64,000 nt of DNA from contig NZ_BMGK01000001.1 of assembly GCF_014640155.1 (NCBI RefSeq), forward strand, positions 62,001 to 126,000. The letters run 5' to 3'. Made by a program: the position numbers and the translations under genes. Every line of letters begins with the position of its first letter. Position 1 is the first letter of the stretch. Shown here in pieces: positions 17,709 through 25,998 of the stretch. Source of the DNA: Planktosalinus lacus. Lineage in GTDB: Bacteria; Bacteroidota; Bacteroidia; Flavobacteriales; Flavobacteriaceae. The notes below the pieces were generated by a model. The model had not been told where the DNA came from and did no database searches. It saw only the letters and a list, made by a program, of their open reading frames with translations.

Positions 17709-18647
17709 ATGGGAAATGTAATTTTAATTATTGGTATTGTTGTTTTTATCCTTTTATTGTTTGGAACCTTCTTTATGGTTCGTCAGCAAACTTCAGCAAT
17801 CGTAGAGCGTTTTGGACGTTTTGTAAGTGTTAGAAATTCGGGTTTGCAATTAAAAATCCCACTCATTGATCGTGTTGCGGGACGGATCAATTTAAGGGTT
17901 CAACAGTTGGATGTTATCGTTGAAACAAAAACAAAAGATGATGTTTTTGTAAAGCTTAAAGTTTCCGTTCAATTTAAAGTGATAGCAGAAAATGTTTATA
18001 ATGCTTTTTATAAGTTGGAGTATCCTCATGATCAAATTACCTCTTATATTTTTGATGTCGTAAGAGCTGAAGTACCAAAATTAAGGCTCGATTATGTTTT
18101 TGAACGAAAAGACGATATTGCCAATGCCGTTAAAAAGGAATTGAATGAGGCTATGACACGCTATGGATATGATATTATCAACACACTGATAACCGATATT
18201 GATCCTGATCAACAAGTGAAAAATGCAATGAATCGTATCAACGCTTCAGAGCGTGAAAAAACTGCTGCTGAGTTTGAAGCTGAAGCACAACGTATTAAAA
18301 TTGTCGCAAAAGCTCGCGCAGAAGCCGAAAGCAAAAGGCTTCAAGGTCAAGGTATTGCAGATCAACGGCGTGAAATTGCTCGAGGATTGGAAGAGAGTGT
18401 CAATGTATTGAACAATGTGGGTATCAATTCACAAGAAGCTTCTGCTTTGATAGTTGTCACCCAGCATTATGACACACTTCAATCACTTGGTGAAGAAACC
18501 AATTCAAACTTGATTTTATTGCCAAATTCACCACAAGCCGGAAGCGATATGCTGAACAATATGGTAGCTTCATTTACTGCCTCAAATATGATTGGCGAAC
18601 AAATGAAAAAAGATAAAACAGATACAAAAAAGAATGATAAAAACTAA
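17709..18647 (+). CDS. SPFH/Band 7 (stomatin-like) membrane protein
   Basis: This 312-residue protein has one N-terminal membrane helix (residues 3-24) followed by an SPFH domain (RQQTSAIVERFGRF onward) and a helical oligomerisation region with EREKTAAEFEAEAQRIK and AEAESKRLQGQG. It matches stomatin/prohibitin-like proteins that form ring assemblies at membranes and often modulate proteases or channels. No NfeD-type partner gene is adjacent. A strong intrinsic terminator follows the stop. The gene appears monocistronic, divergent from the barrel-protein gene. Confidence 0.93.
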   Translation: MGNVILIIGIVVFILLLFGTFFMVRQQTSAIVERFGRFVSVRNSGLQLKIPLIDRVAGRINLRVQQLDVIVETKTKDDVFVKLKVSVQFKVIAENVYNAFYKLEYPHDQITSYIFDVVRAEVPKLRLDYVFERKDDIANAVKKELNEAMTRYGYDIINTLITDIDPDQQVKNAMNRINASEREKTAAEFEAEAQRIKIVAKARAEAESKRLQGQGIADQRREIARGLEESVNVLNNVGINSQEASALIVVTQHYDTLQSLGEETNSNLILLPNSPQAGSDMLNNMVASFTASNMIGEQMKKDKTDTKKNDKN

Positions 18648-18669
18648 TACCAAACGTTTTATAAAACAA

Positions 18670-18699
18670 AAAAGCCCGAAAATTTCGGGCTTTTTTTTA
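18670..18699. terminator. Intrinsic terminator after the SPFH gene
   Basis: AAGCCCGAA (18672-18680) pairs with TTCGGGCTT (18684-18692) across a 3-nt loop and is followed by a run of T. An A-tract on the other side lets it also serve the convergent small-protein operon. Confidence 0.85.
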
Positions 18700-18918
18700 T
18701 TTTCTAAATGGTAATAGTTTCTGAAAAAGTCTTCCGTAAAGTAACTTCCTAACTATGGATAAACTCACGTCAAGGGCTATATTAGTAGGTGAAACTGAAT
18801 CTTTAATCTCATAATAATTTTGTTTCATCTTTTCCTTATCAATTTGAGCCTGAAGCTTATAAATTTCAAGTTCTTGATTAATTTCTTCGAGTGATTTATA
18901 TGTTTTCATATTAGTCAT
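18697..18918 (-). CDS. Small conserved protein, DUF6327-like
   Basis: This 73-residue protein has a charged helical first half (LEEINQELEIYKLQAQIDKEK) and a hydrophobic/basic C-terminus. It is the last gene of a three-gene leftward operon with a holin-like membrane protein and a YtxH protein. Its ATG overlaps the stop of the preceding gene by one base (TAATG), indicating coupled translation. A second ATG nine bases later is an alternative start. I recall a family called DUF6327 in this context in Flavobacteriaceae, but the assignment is from memory. The function is unknown; a stress- or envelope-related role is only suggested by the neighbours. Confidence 0.68.
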   Translation of the reverse strand: MTNMKTYKSLEEINQELEIYKLQAQIDKEKMKQNYYEIKDSVSPTNIALDVSLSIVRKLLYGRLFQKLLPFRK

Positions 18919-19265
18919 TAGTCATTAAAAAAAATGTTTGAGGTATTTTTTAATACTGCCCTTTCGAGTCGTTTTCTACTAAAAATCCAGGCTAAAATAA
19001 AAACCAGCACATAAAAACCAGCTACATATAAAAACCCGTAACTAATATTCCCATAAGCTTCTCCTATCAGATAAGCCGCGGCCAATGATAGAAAAAACAA
19101 AAGTAAGAGAGCAATAGCGCCCAGTAATAGAACTCTTAGAATGGATATAAACGTTTTCGTAGTTTTTTTATAAATGTCCAGTTTATAATATTCAGCTGAG
19201 TTTTTAATGTAGGACTCTAAATGATCCTGAATGCCTTCAACATTGTTGGTTATTTTTTCAAACAC
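18918..19265 (-). CDS. Holin-like membrane protein, Phage_holin_3_6 (DUF1469) type
   Basis: This 115-residue protein has an amphipathic N-terminus and two membrane helices (about 45-70 and 78-98) joined by a short loop, then a basic tail (FSRKRLERAVLKN). That form matches the Phage_holin_3_6 / DUF1469 family. Despite the name, the family is chromosomal and widespread, so it does not imply a prophage, and no phage genes are nearby. It sits between a YtxH-domain gene and a small coiled protein, a combination common in Bacteroidota and often linked to envelope or stress functions. Confidence 0.75.
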   Translation of the reverse strand: MFEKITNNVEGIQDHLESYIKNSAEYYKLDIYKKTTKTFISILRVLLLGAIALLLLFFLSLAAAYLIGEAYGNISYGFLYVAGFYVLVFILAWIFSRKRLERAVLKNTSNIFFND

Positions 19266-19287
19266 ATTATTTTATTTAGATTAATTT

Positions 19288-19620
19288 TTACTTTTTTTGA
19301 AGTTTTGAATTTTGTTTTCTTAACTCCTCCAGTTTATCCTCTAAAGCTTTTAAGACATCATCAGCTTTATGGCTTGCTGAAGATATTGTGTCTTCAAGCT
19401 TATCTTCAAAGCTCAACCTGGCAGCACTAGCTTTACTGCTGAGTGAGTTTGTAGTTTCTTTCAATTGCTTTGTCAGCTCTTTTTGAGCTTTTTGTGCACT
19501 TTTACTAATGTTTTTTCGGGTTTTTGTGCCTTTTTCAGGCGCGTAGAGAATTCCTATCCCAGCTCCAATAGCAGCTCCGGTTAAAAGTGCTAATAAAGTT
19601 TGTCCAGTGTTATTTGCCAT
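19288..19620 (-). CDS. YtxH domain-containing protein
   Basis: This 110-residue protein begins with a small-residue-rich hydrophobic segment (LLTGAAIGAGIGILYAPEKGTKTR, residues 11-34) diagnostic of YtxH domains. An amphipathic, lysine- and serine-rich helical tail follows, reminiscent of apolipoprotein- or LEA-like helices. Bacillus YtxH is a general stress protein, but the biochemical role of the family is unknown. It is the first gene of the three-gene leftward operon; the spacer upstream contains a motif TTGTTAATAACCGGTTAATAA-like element described in the findings. Confidence 0.85.
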   Translation of the reverse strand: MANNTGQTLLALLTGAAIGAGIGILYAPEKGTKTRKNISKSAQKAQKELTKQLKETTNSLSSKASAARLSFEDKLEDTISSASHKADDVLKALEDKLEELRKQNSKLQKK

Positions 19621-19748
19621 AATTGTATTGTTTAAATTGTTATTAAATTAATTATACTCTAATATACAATTTATAACCCAACACTATTGTTAATAACCGG
19701 TTAATAATTTACAGTCAATTCCTAAATTTTTTAACAAAAAAATTGAAT

Positions 19749-21428
19749 TTAATTGTTTTTAGAACCCCAGGAGTCTCTCAAGCCAACAGTTTTATTAAAT
19801 ACAAGTTTTGATTCTGAAGATTCTTTGTCTACAGCAAAATAGCCTATTCGTTGAAACTGAAACACTTCTTCGGGTTTTACGTTTTTAAGGCTGGGCTCCA
19901 GGAAACCTTCTGTGATTTGAAGTGAATCTGGGTTTATGTGTTCCATAAAATCCTTCTCCTTATCAGTATCAGGTGATTCGGTGAGGAAAAGTCGGTCATA
20001 TACCCTGATTTCGGCAGGAATGGCATGTTGAATTGAAACCCAGTGGAGTGTTCCTTTTACTTTGCGCTGTGAGGCTTCTGTCCCACTTCCGCTTCTACTG
20101 TCTGGGTCGTATGTGCAGTGAATTTCGGTTATATTTCCGGATTCATCTTTTACTACGCTTTGTCCTTCTATGATATAAGCATTTTTTAATCGTACTTCTT
20201 TTCCTAAAGTAAGTCTGAAAAATTTACGGTTAGCCTCTTCTTTAAAATCTTCTCTTTCGATAAAAAGTTCTTTAGAAAAAGGTATTTTTCGAGATCCTGC
20301 ATGCTCGTCTTCTGGGTTATTTTCAGCGTCAAGCCACTCTTCTTTTCCTTCAGGATAGTTAGTTATAATAAGTTTAACGGGGTCAAGAACGGCCATTACA
20401 CGCGGGGCTATTTTATTTAAGTCTTCTCTAACACAAAATTCTAGATGCGAAACATCAACAATGTTATCACGTTTTGCAATCCCAATACTGTCAGCAAAAT
20501 TTCTGATTGATGCCGGTGTATATCCTCTTCTTTTCATACCAGAAATTGTGGGCATCCTCGGATCATCCCAGCCGTTAACAACCCCTTCCTGAACTAGTTT
20601 TAATAATTTTCGTTTACTCACAACTGTGTGGCTTAAATTTCTACGTGCAAACTCCCGTTGTTTAGGCCTTACCTTGGAAGTATCATATATCTGCTCTAAA
20701 AACCAATCGTATAGCTCTCTGTGAGGTAAAAATTCTAGTGTACAAAGTGAATGTGAAACTTGTTCAACATAGTCACTCTCGCCGTGTGCCCAGTCATACA
20801 TTGGATATATTTTCCAATTATCGCCTGTTCTATGGTGATTTTTATGTAAAACACGGTACATAACAGGGTCACGCATCAGCATATTTGTAGATGCCATATT
20901 GATTTTTGCTCTCAAAACGTGTTCACCTTCCTGAACGTCTCCATTTTTCATCTTCTCAAATAACTCAAGACTTTCATCCACGCTTCTGTTTCTATACGGA
21001 CTTTCTTTACCAGATTCAGTAGGCGTTCCTTTTTGATCTGCAATTTCCTGAGATGATTGTGAGTCTACATATGCTTTGCCGTCTTTTATCAATTGCACTG
21101 CCCAATCATACAGCTCTTGAAAATAATCTGAAGCATAACACTCTTTAGCCCAATTAAAGCCTAACCATTCTACATCCCGTTTAATGGCATCTACATATTC
21201 CTGCTCTTCTTTGGCTGGATTTGTATCATCAAAACGAAGGTTAACCGGTGCATTGTATTTTAAACCCAATCCAAAATTGAGGCATATTGAAGTGGCATGG
21301 CCTATGTGTAAATAGCCATTGGGTTCAGGAGGGAATCTAAATCGTAACTTTTCTTTTTCAAATCCTGATTTTAAATCGTTTTCTATTATGTGCTCAATAA
21401 AATTGAGTGATTTTTCTTCTGTTGACAT
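19749..21428 (-). CDS. glnS: Glutaminyl-tRNA synthetase
   Basis: This 559-residue class I synthetase charges tRNA-Gln directly. The HIGH motif is in RFPPEPNGYLHIGHA near residue 30, and the KMSKS equivalent is VVSKRKL near 272. The C-terminal anticodon-binding beta-barrels are present and the length is typical of bacterial GlnRS. A direct GlnRS suggests the organism need not rely on the GatCAB route for Gln-tRNA. The start is the ATG at 21428, with a minus-strand TACCTTTG box about 18 bp upstream. Confidence 0.97.
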   Translation of the reverse strand: MSTEEKSLNFIEHIIENDLKSGFEKEKLRFRFPPEPNGYLHIGHATSICLNFGLGLKYNAPVNLRFDDTNPAKEEQEYVDAIKRDVEWLGFNWAKECYASDYFQELYDWAVQLIKDGKAYVDSQSSQEIADQKGTPTESGKESPYRNRSVDESLELFEKMKNGDVQEGEHVLRAKINMASTNMLMRDPVMYRVLHKNHHRTGDNWKIYPMYDWAHGESDYVEQVSHSLCTLEFLPHRELYDWFLEQIYDTSKVRPKQREFARRNLSHTVVSKRKLLKLVQEGVVNGWDDPRMPTISGMKRRGYTPASIRNFADSIGIAKRDNIVDVSHLEFCVREDLNKIAPRVMAVLDPVKLIITNYPEGKEEWLDAENNPEDEHAGSRKIPFSKELFIEREDFKEEANRKFFRLTLGKEVRLKNAYIIEGQSVVKDESGNITEIHCTYDPDSRSGSGTEASQRKVKGTLHWVSIQHAIPAEIRVYDRLFLTESPDTDKEKDFMEHINPDSLQITEGFLEPSLKNVKPEEVFQFQRIGYFAVDKESSESKLVFNKTVGLRDSWGSKNN

Positions 21429-21445
21429 TGTCCATATTTGAAATG

Positions 21446-21453
21446 CAAAGGTA
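21446..21453 (-). promoter_or_regulatory. Candidate -7 box for glnS
   Basis: The minus strand reads TACCTTTG, matching TAnnTTTG, 17 bp upstream of the glnS ATG. No -33 TTTG is seen at suitable spacing. Confidence 0.35.
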
Positions 21454-21525
21454 TTAAAATTATGGTTTTAAGTAACAGAAATCATAGAGAGGCTTTTTAT
21501 AAATTTATTGTTGATTTCAATGATG

Positions 21526-21533
21526 TATCTTTG
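21526..21533 (+). promoter_or_regulatory. Candidate -7 box for folB
   Basis: TATCTTTG is a perfect -7 box 51 bp upstream of the folB ATG. A TTG at 21508-21510 lies 15 bp upstream, slightly closer than usual for a -33 element. Confidence 0.45.
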
Positions 21534-21584
21534 TGAAATAATATATGTTATTATTTTCTTTTAAAAATCTAAACTTATTAAAGA

Positions 21585-21941
21585 ATGGGTGTTATAAGGT
21601 TGAAAAAAATAAAAGTTTATGCATATCATGGTTGCTTGATTGAAGAAGGTAAAATTGGTTCTGATTATATGGTAGATTTAAAAGTTAAGGCCAGCCTGGC
21701 AGAGGCATCAAAAACTGACGAATTAAAAGATACCGTTGATTATGTTCATTTAAACAGAATTGTAAAGGAAGAAATGGCAATTCGTTCAAAATTGTTAGAA
21801 CATGTTGGAAAGCGTATAATTAACAGAATTTTTAATGAGCTTTTACTTGTCAATGAGGTTCGAGTGGAGGTTTCAAAAGTAAACCCCCCTATAGGTGGTG
21901 ATGTTGCCGAAGTTATCATTGCAATGAAAGCGAAAAGGTAA
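21585..21941 (+). CDS. folB: Dihydroneopterin aldolase
   Basis: This 118-residue cytoplasmic enzyme converts dihydroneopterin to 6-hydroxymethyl-dihydropterin in folate synthesis. It has the FolB signature: KIKVYAYHGCLIEEGKIGSDY at the N-terminus with the conserved Glu, DTVDYVHL in the middle, and a conserved Lys near the C-terminus (VSKVNPPIGGDV). The length is exactly typical. It stands alone between glnS and a tRNA-Cys gene on the same strand. Confidence 0.94.
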   Translation: MGVIRLKKIKVYAYHGCLIEEGKIGSDYMVDLKVKASLAEASKTDELKDTVDYVHLNRIVKEEMAIRSKLLEHVGKRIINRIFNELLLVNEVRVEVSKVNPPIGGDVAEVIIAMKAKR

Positions 21942-21960
21942 TTTTTGAAATTAGATAGTA

Positions 21961-21987
21961 TTTGAAAGCAAATTTTTTTTACATTTG
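21961..21987 (+). promoter_or_regulatory. Candidate promoter for tRNA-Cys
   Basis: TTTG (21961-21964) and TACATTTG (21980-21987) are separated by 15 bp, near the Bacteroidota promoter form. Transcription would begin about 35 bp before the mature tRNA. Confidence 0.45.
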
Positions 21988-22027
21988 CTGACCCGTTAAT
22001 AGGGTATCCATCTGTGTAGAAAAATAG

Positions 22028-22098
22028 GGCATCGTGGCCGAGGGGCTAGGCACCGGTCTGCAAAACCGTCTACTCCGGTTCGAATCCGGACGATGCCT
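22028..22098 (+). tRNA. tRNA-Cys (GCA)
   Basis: This 71-nt cloverleaf has acceptor stem GGCATCG/CGATGCC, a D-arm GCC/GGC, anticodon GCA (22060-22062) in the loop CTGCAAA, and a T-arm with GGTTCGAATCC. The discriminator is T at 22098, the expected U73 of tRNA-Cys. CCA is not encoded. The outermost anticodon-stem pair is a C/T mismatch. Confidence 0.93.
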
Positions 22099-22104
22099 CA
22101 AAGT

Positions 22105-22143
22105 AAAAAACTCCTTCATTTAAATAATGAAGGAGTTTTTTTG
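22105..22143 (+). terminator. Intrinsic terminator after tRNA-Cys
   Basis: AACTCCTTCATT (22109-22120) pairs perfectly with AATGAAGGAGTT (22126-22137) over a 5-nt loop and is followed by a T-run. A-tracts on the left could also allow function for the convergent LysE-family gene. Confidence 0.9.
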
Positions 22144-22168
22144 TTTTAATTTATCAGATGTTAAAATG

Positions 22169-22858
22169 CTATATTGTTGGTATTCTTCTTTCTATTTGAT
22201 CTTCAAAAGTTTCATTTATTTGTTTTGGGAAAATTCCGTTGAACAACAATACAACCCCTGAAATAATTATGATAATACTTATCAACCTTTTAATTTTATA
22301 AATTCTGTAAGGGGTTAGTTTTTTATTGAGTTTTTTTGCAGCAAACATTTTAAAAATATCAATAACCAAATAGGTCCCTAAAATGGCTCCAAAAAAGAAA
22401 ATCATCCTGTTCGGATCCATCTCAAGTTGAGGTCCAAATACTATTATTAAACCTAACCAAAAACCCAATACTCCGATATTTATAAAATTTAATAAAAAAC
22501 CCTTTATAAAAAGTTCAACGTAATTATTTTTCTTGATTGTAATAATGGATTCATTTTCTTCGTGACGTTTGTAGTTTTTTTTATTTTTTATGAGAGAAAT
22601 AATCCCATATGTCACAAATAAAACCCCTCCAAAAATATAGAGTGCTGGGTCGTCTTTAATCTTTTCAAGAAGTTTATTGGTACTAAAATAAGCAATAAGA
22701 ATAAAAACTACATCAGCTACAATTACACCTAAATCTAAAGAAAAAGCAGCTCTAACGCCTTTCACAGCACTGGTTTCAAGAAGAACAAAAAAAACCGGTC
22801 CAATTAAAAAAGCCAAGAAAAAACCTAATGGAATAGCAGCAAGTAAATCTTCAATCAT
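22169..22858 (-). CDS. LysE family translocator
   Basis: This 229-residue integral membrane protein has about six hydrophobic segments. The N-terminal IPLGFFLAFLIGPVFFVLLETSAVKGVRAA matches the LysE/RhtB family of amino-acid exporters (GPxxxxxxxxxxxxGxxxG pattern). A hydrophilic loop with many Lys and Glu residues sits in the middle (about 95-110), as in many Bacteroidota members. Substrate is unknown. It lies 58 bp downstream of rnr on the same strand and faces the tRNA-Cys terminator. Confidence 0.85.
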   Translation of the reverse strand: MIEDLLAAIPLGFFLAFLIGPVFFVLLETSAVKGVRAAFSLDLGVIVADVVFILIAYFSTNKLLEKIKDDPALYIFGGVLFVTYGIISLIKNKKNYKRHEENESIITIKKNNYVELFIKGFLLNFINIGVLGFWLGLIIVFGPQLEMDPNRMIFFFGAILGTYLVIDIFKMFAAKKLNKKLTPYRIYKIKRLISIIIIISGVVLLFNGIFPKQINETFEDQIERRIPTI

Positions 22859-22916
22859 GCAATTGATTTCTGTATTACAAAATTAGGAATTTATCAACTA
22901 AAACTTCAAGATCTAC

Positions 22917-25118
22917 TTATTTTTCGACCTCTTCTCTACTTCCAATTAAAGTAAAATCCAGCTGTTTTTTGACTAAATCTGCTTGTTTTACTTTTACAAA
23001 AACCTCATCTCCAAGTTGATATACTTTTTTAGTTTTACTACCCACAACAGCATATTGGTCTCTGTCAAAAGTGTAGTGATCATCTCTTAACTCACGTAAA
23101 CTAACCATTCCTTCACATTTGTTTTCTATAATTTCTACATAAATTCCCCATTCTGTAACTCCTGAAATTACACCTAAAAACTGTTCATCCTTATGGTCAA
23201 CCATATATTTTACCTGCATATATTTTATGCTATCGCGTTCTGCACTGGTAGCAAGGCCTTCCATATCACTTGAATGGCGGCATTTTTCTTCATAAACTTC
23301 TTCTTTTTGAGTAGGTTTTCCATCCAGATAGATTTGCAATAATCGATGCACCATTACATCAGGATAACGTCTAATTGGTGAAGTGAAATGTGAATAATAA
23401 TCAAACGCCAGACCGTAATGTCCAATGTTTTGAGTTGAATATTCTGCTTTACTCATTGTGCGAATAGCGAGCGTATCAATGAGATTTTGTTCTTTTTTTC
23501 CTTTTACATCTACAAGTAGCTTATTGAGAGAGGCATTTGTGGTTTTACGGTCACGTGTGTTAATTTTATATCCAAAGCGTTTAATAATTCCTTCCAAAGC
23601 TGATAACTTTTCATCATTTGGCTCATCATGAACTCTGTAAACAAATGTTTTCTTTGGTGTTTGTTTTCCTATAAATTCAGCTACTTTTTTGTTTGCTAAA
23701 AGCATAAACTCTTCAATAAGATGATTTGCTTCTTTACTTTCCTTGAAATAAACACCGGTTGGGTTGTTTTCCTCATCAAGTTTGAATTTTACTTCAACTT
23801 TATCAAATGAAATTGCTCCATTCTGCATGCGTTTTCTTCGCATGGTTTTTGCTAATTTATTGAGTGTTTTAACAGCGTCAACAATCGTTTCTTTAGCGTG
23901 GTAAGTTTTTCCTGTTAAAGAAAACTCTGCCGAAATTTCTCCTTTTCCAGTTTCAATAATCTGTTGAGCCTCTTCATAAGCAAAACGGGCATCACTTAAA
24001 GTTACTGTTCTTCCAAACCATTCATTTTTAATTTGAGCTTTTTCGTTAATTTCAAAAACAGCTGAAAAAGTAAATTTTTCTTCATTTGGTCTTAGGGAAC
24101 ATGCAAAATTTGATAGTACTTCAGGAAGCATAGGTACAACTCGGTCAACTAAATAAACTGATGTTGCTCTTTCATAAGCTTCATCATCTAATATGGTATT
24201 GGGTTGTAAATAATGAGAAACATCTGCGATGTGAATTCCTACTTCATAGTTTCCATTTTCTAATACTTGAAAACTCAATGCATCATCAAAATCTTTTGCA
24301 TCTGCAGGATCAATTGTGAAGGTTAAAACCTTTCGCATATCTCTGCGTTTTTTAACTTCTTCAGGATGTATTTTTGTATCTATATTTTCTGCAAATTTTT
24401 CAATTTCTGGTGCAAAATCGTGTGGCAATCCATATTGTGCAAGAATTGAATGTATTTCAGTATTGTGTTCACCCGGTTTACCCAGTACTTTAATAACTGT
24501 TCCAAAAGGAGAATCTGCTTTTTCTGGCCATTCATCCATTCTTACCAATACTTTATCTCCTTGTTGTGCATTACCTATTTTGTCTTTCGAAACAAAAATA
24601 TCGGTATACATTTTACCATCAGCAGTTGAAACAAATGCAAATTTTTGCTGAATATCAATAACCCCAACAAATTCAGTTTTGTTGCGTTTTAAAATGTTAG
24701 TGATTTCACCTTCAAGTTTTGAATTTTTTCTTCTTTTATAAATATAAACTTCTACTTCATCGCCATTGAATGCTTTATTGATGTTTTTATTAGATACAAA
24801 AACATCATCTTCAAGCCCTTCAACAACTACATATCCCTGGCCTCTAGTAGTCATATCCAGTTTTCCAGTATGGTATTGATTTCCTTTTTTAATCCGGTAT
24901 TTACCTTTATCAATTTCTTCTATTTGTTGTTTTCCTAGAAGTTCTTTCAATTTTTTAATTATTTGATTTCTACTACTTGGATCATCTAAACCCATTTTAG
25001 CACCAATTTGTTTATAATTGAACGAATTTGATGGATTTAATAATAAAATTTTTAAGATACTTTCGGAGAGATTTGGAATCTTATTGGTTGATTTTTTTCT
25101 TTTTTTCTTTGCAGACAT
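22917..25118 (-). CDS. rnr: Ribonuclease R
   Basis: This 733-residue 3'-to-5' exoribonuclease degrades structured RNA. The order of domains is an N-terminal winged-helix (about 15-75), cold-shock domains (about 80-210), the RNB catalytic domain and a C-terminal S1 domain (about 640-715). The RNB metal-binding cluster TIDPADAKDFDDAL is at residues 268-281 with its Asp residues intact. A lysine-rich N-terminus (SAKKKRKKS) may bind RNA. It reads leftward with the LysE-type exporter downstream, and is divergent from a DUF2007 gene. Confidence 0.96.
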   Translation of the reverse strand: MSAKKKRKKSTNKIPNLSESILKILLLNPSNSFNYKQIGAKMGLDDPSSRNQIIKKLKELLGKQQIEEIDKGKYRIKKGNQYHTGKLDMTTRGQGYVVVEGLEDDVFVSNKNINKAFNGDEVEVYIYKRRKNSKLEGEITNILKRNKTEFVGVIDIQQKFAFVSTADGKMYTDIFVSKDKIGNAQQGDKVLVRMDEWPEKADSPFGTVIKVLGKPGEHNTEIHSILAQYGLPHDFAPEIEKFAENIDTKIHPEEVKKRRDMRKVLTFTIDPADAKDFDDALSFQVLENGNYEVGIHIADVSHYLQPNTILDDEAYERATSVYLVDRVVPMLPEVLSNFACSLRPNEEKFTFSAVFEINEKAQIKNEWFGRTVTLSDARFAYEEAQQIIETGKGEISAEFSLTGKTYHAKETIVDAVKTLNKLAKTMRRKRMQNGAISFDKVEVKFKLDEENNPTGVYFKESKEANHLIEEFMLLANKKVAEFIGKQTPKKTFVYRVHDEPNDEKLSALEGIIKRFGYKINTRDRKTTNASLNKLLVDVKGKKEQNLIDTLAIRTMSKAEYSTQNIGHYGLAFDYYSHFTSPIRRYPDVMVHRLLQIYLDGKPTQKEEVYEEKCRHSSDMEGLATSAERDSIKYMQVKYMVDHKDEQFLGVISGVTEWGIYVEIIENKCEGMVSLRELRDDHYTFDRDQYAVVGSKTKKVYQLGDEVFVKVKQADLVKKQLDFTLIGSREEVEK

Positions 25119-25230
25119 GCAATGTTATTTTTATGGATGTTAAAATTACGTCATTATTGTGAAAGTATATCGTTTTCACTCTAAAGTTTTGTTAACTTAG
25201 TGAAGTTGATATTTTAAAATTCAATGATTT

Positions 25231-25470
25231 ATGATTAATTATGTTGTTGCAGCTGTTTTTACTTATGCTCATGAATTTGCGGTTTTGCGACTTATTTTAG
25301 AGCAACGTCACATTGCTCACTTTTTTCAAAACGAAACGATGCTAAGTGTAATTCCATTTCATTCTTACGCTTTAGGGGGTATTCGTTTAATGGTTCATCC
25401 TGATGATCTTGAGCAAGTAAAAGAAATCATTAATGATTTAAAACATAATAAAGACCTTCACATAGTTTAG
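25231..25470 (+). CDS. DUF2007 domain-containing small protein
   Basis: This 79-residue protein resembles the DUF2007 family (putative signal-transducing, GlnB-like alpha/beta fold). It has an N-terminal beta strand, a helix (FAVLRLILEQRHIAHF), and a C-terminal segment GGIRLMVHPDDLEQVKEIIND typical of these domains. No membrane segment is present. The function is unknown. It is separated from rnr by a 112-bp divergent spacer, and the longest gene-free stretch of the window follows it. Confidence 0.82.
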   Translation: MINYVVAAVFTYAHEFAVLRLILEQRHIAHFFQNETMLSVIPFHSYALGGIRLMVHPDDLEQVKEIINDLKHNKDLHIV

Positions 25471-25998
25471 TTTTATTAACAACTATAATATATACATTTA
25501 TTTTTATTTTAAATTTAAAAACAAAATGATGCTTATTATAGTATGTTAATATGTAGTATAACTTTTTTTATTTTTGTTTTGATTTTTACTTATAATCATT
25601 TTCAAACCGGTTATCAACAGTTTTTACAATACTAAAATTTTAAGAATCAATATAGATAGTAATTTAAATTAACAGTTGTCAATAACTAAAACTAACTTTA
25701 CTTTTTGATAATTAATTTTAATAATTATGGTTAAGATCACTTAAATTTTGGATGAAAACTTCGCTATAAAAAGTTAAAAACAAATTAGGTTTCTCCGTTA
25801 AAATTTACATATGAAATTTTATATTGAGGAAAGCAAGCTTACTTTTTGAATTTGAACCACTATTTGTAAACAATTTTAACAAAATTTTAATTATCTAAAT
25901 ATTAAGCTATTGTAAAGATAAATTAACAATGTAAAATTTAGTTGTTAATAACCGATGTTTTGTACTTTTGTTAACCAATCTAATCTAAAATAATCCTT
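25471..25998. other. 528-bp A+T-rich gene-free region with DnaA-box-like motifs
   Basis: No open reading frame of note, tRNA or known RNA is visible. The sequence is strongly A+T-rich. It holds TTATTAACA at 25473-25481, TTATCAACA at 25611-25619 (one mismatch to the DnaA box TTATCCACA), TGTCAATAA at 25677-25685 and TGTTAATAA at 25943-25951, the last two being minus-strand versions. The rpiB promoter occupies the right end. A replication-origin or regulatory role is possible but unproven. Confidence 0.45.
25942..25970 (+). promoter_or_regulatory. Candidate promoter for rpiB and the CDF gene
   Basis: TTG (25942-25944) is followed after 18 bp by TACTTTTG (25963-25970), a good match to the Bacteroidota promoter. 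It leaves a leader of about 22 nt before the rpiB ATG. Confidence 0.6.

Noticed and set aside
18918-19265. Prophage remnant because of the phage-holin-type protein
   Set aside because: Neighbours are chromosomal stress and envelope genes, no other phage gene is present, and this family is widespread in chromosomes.
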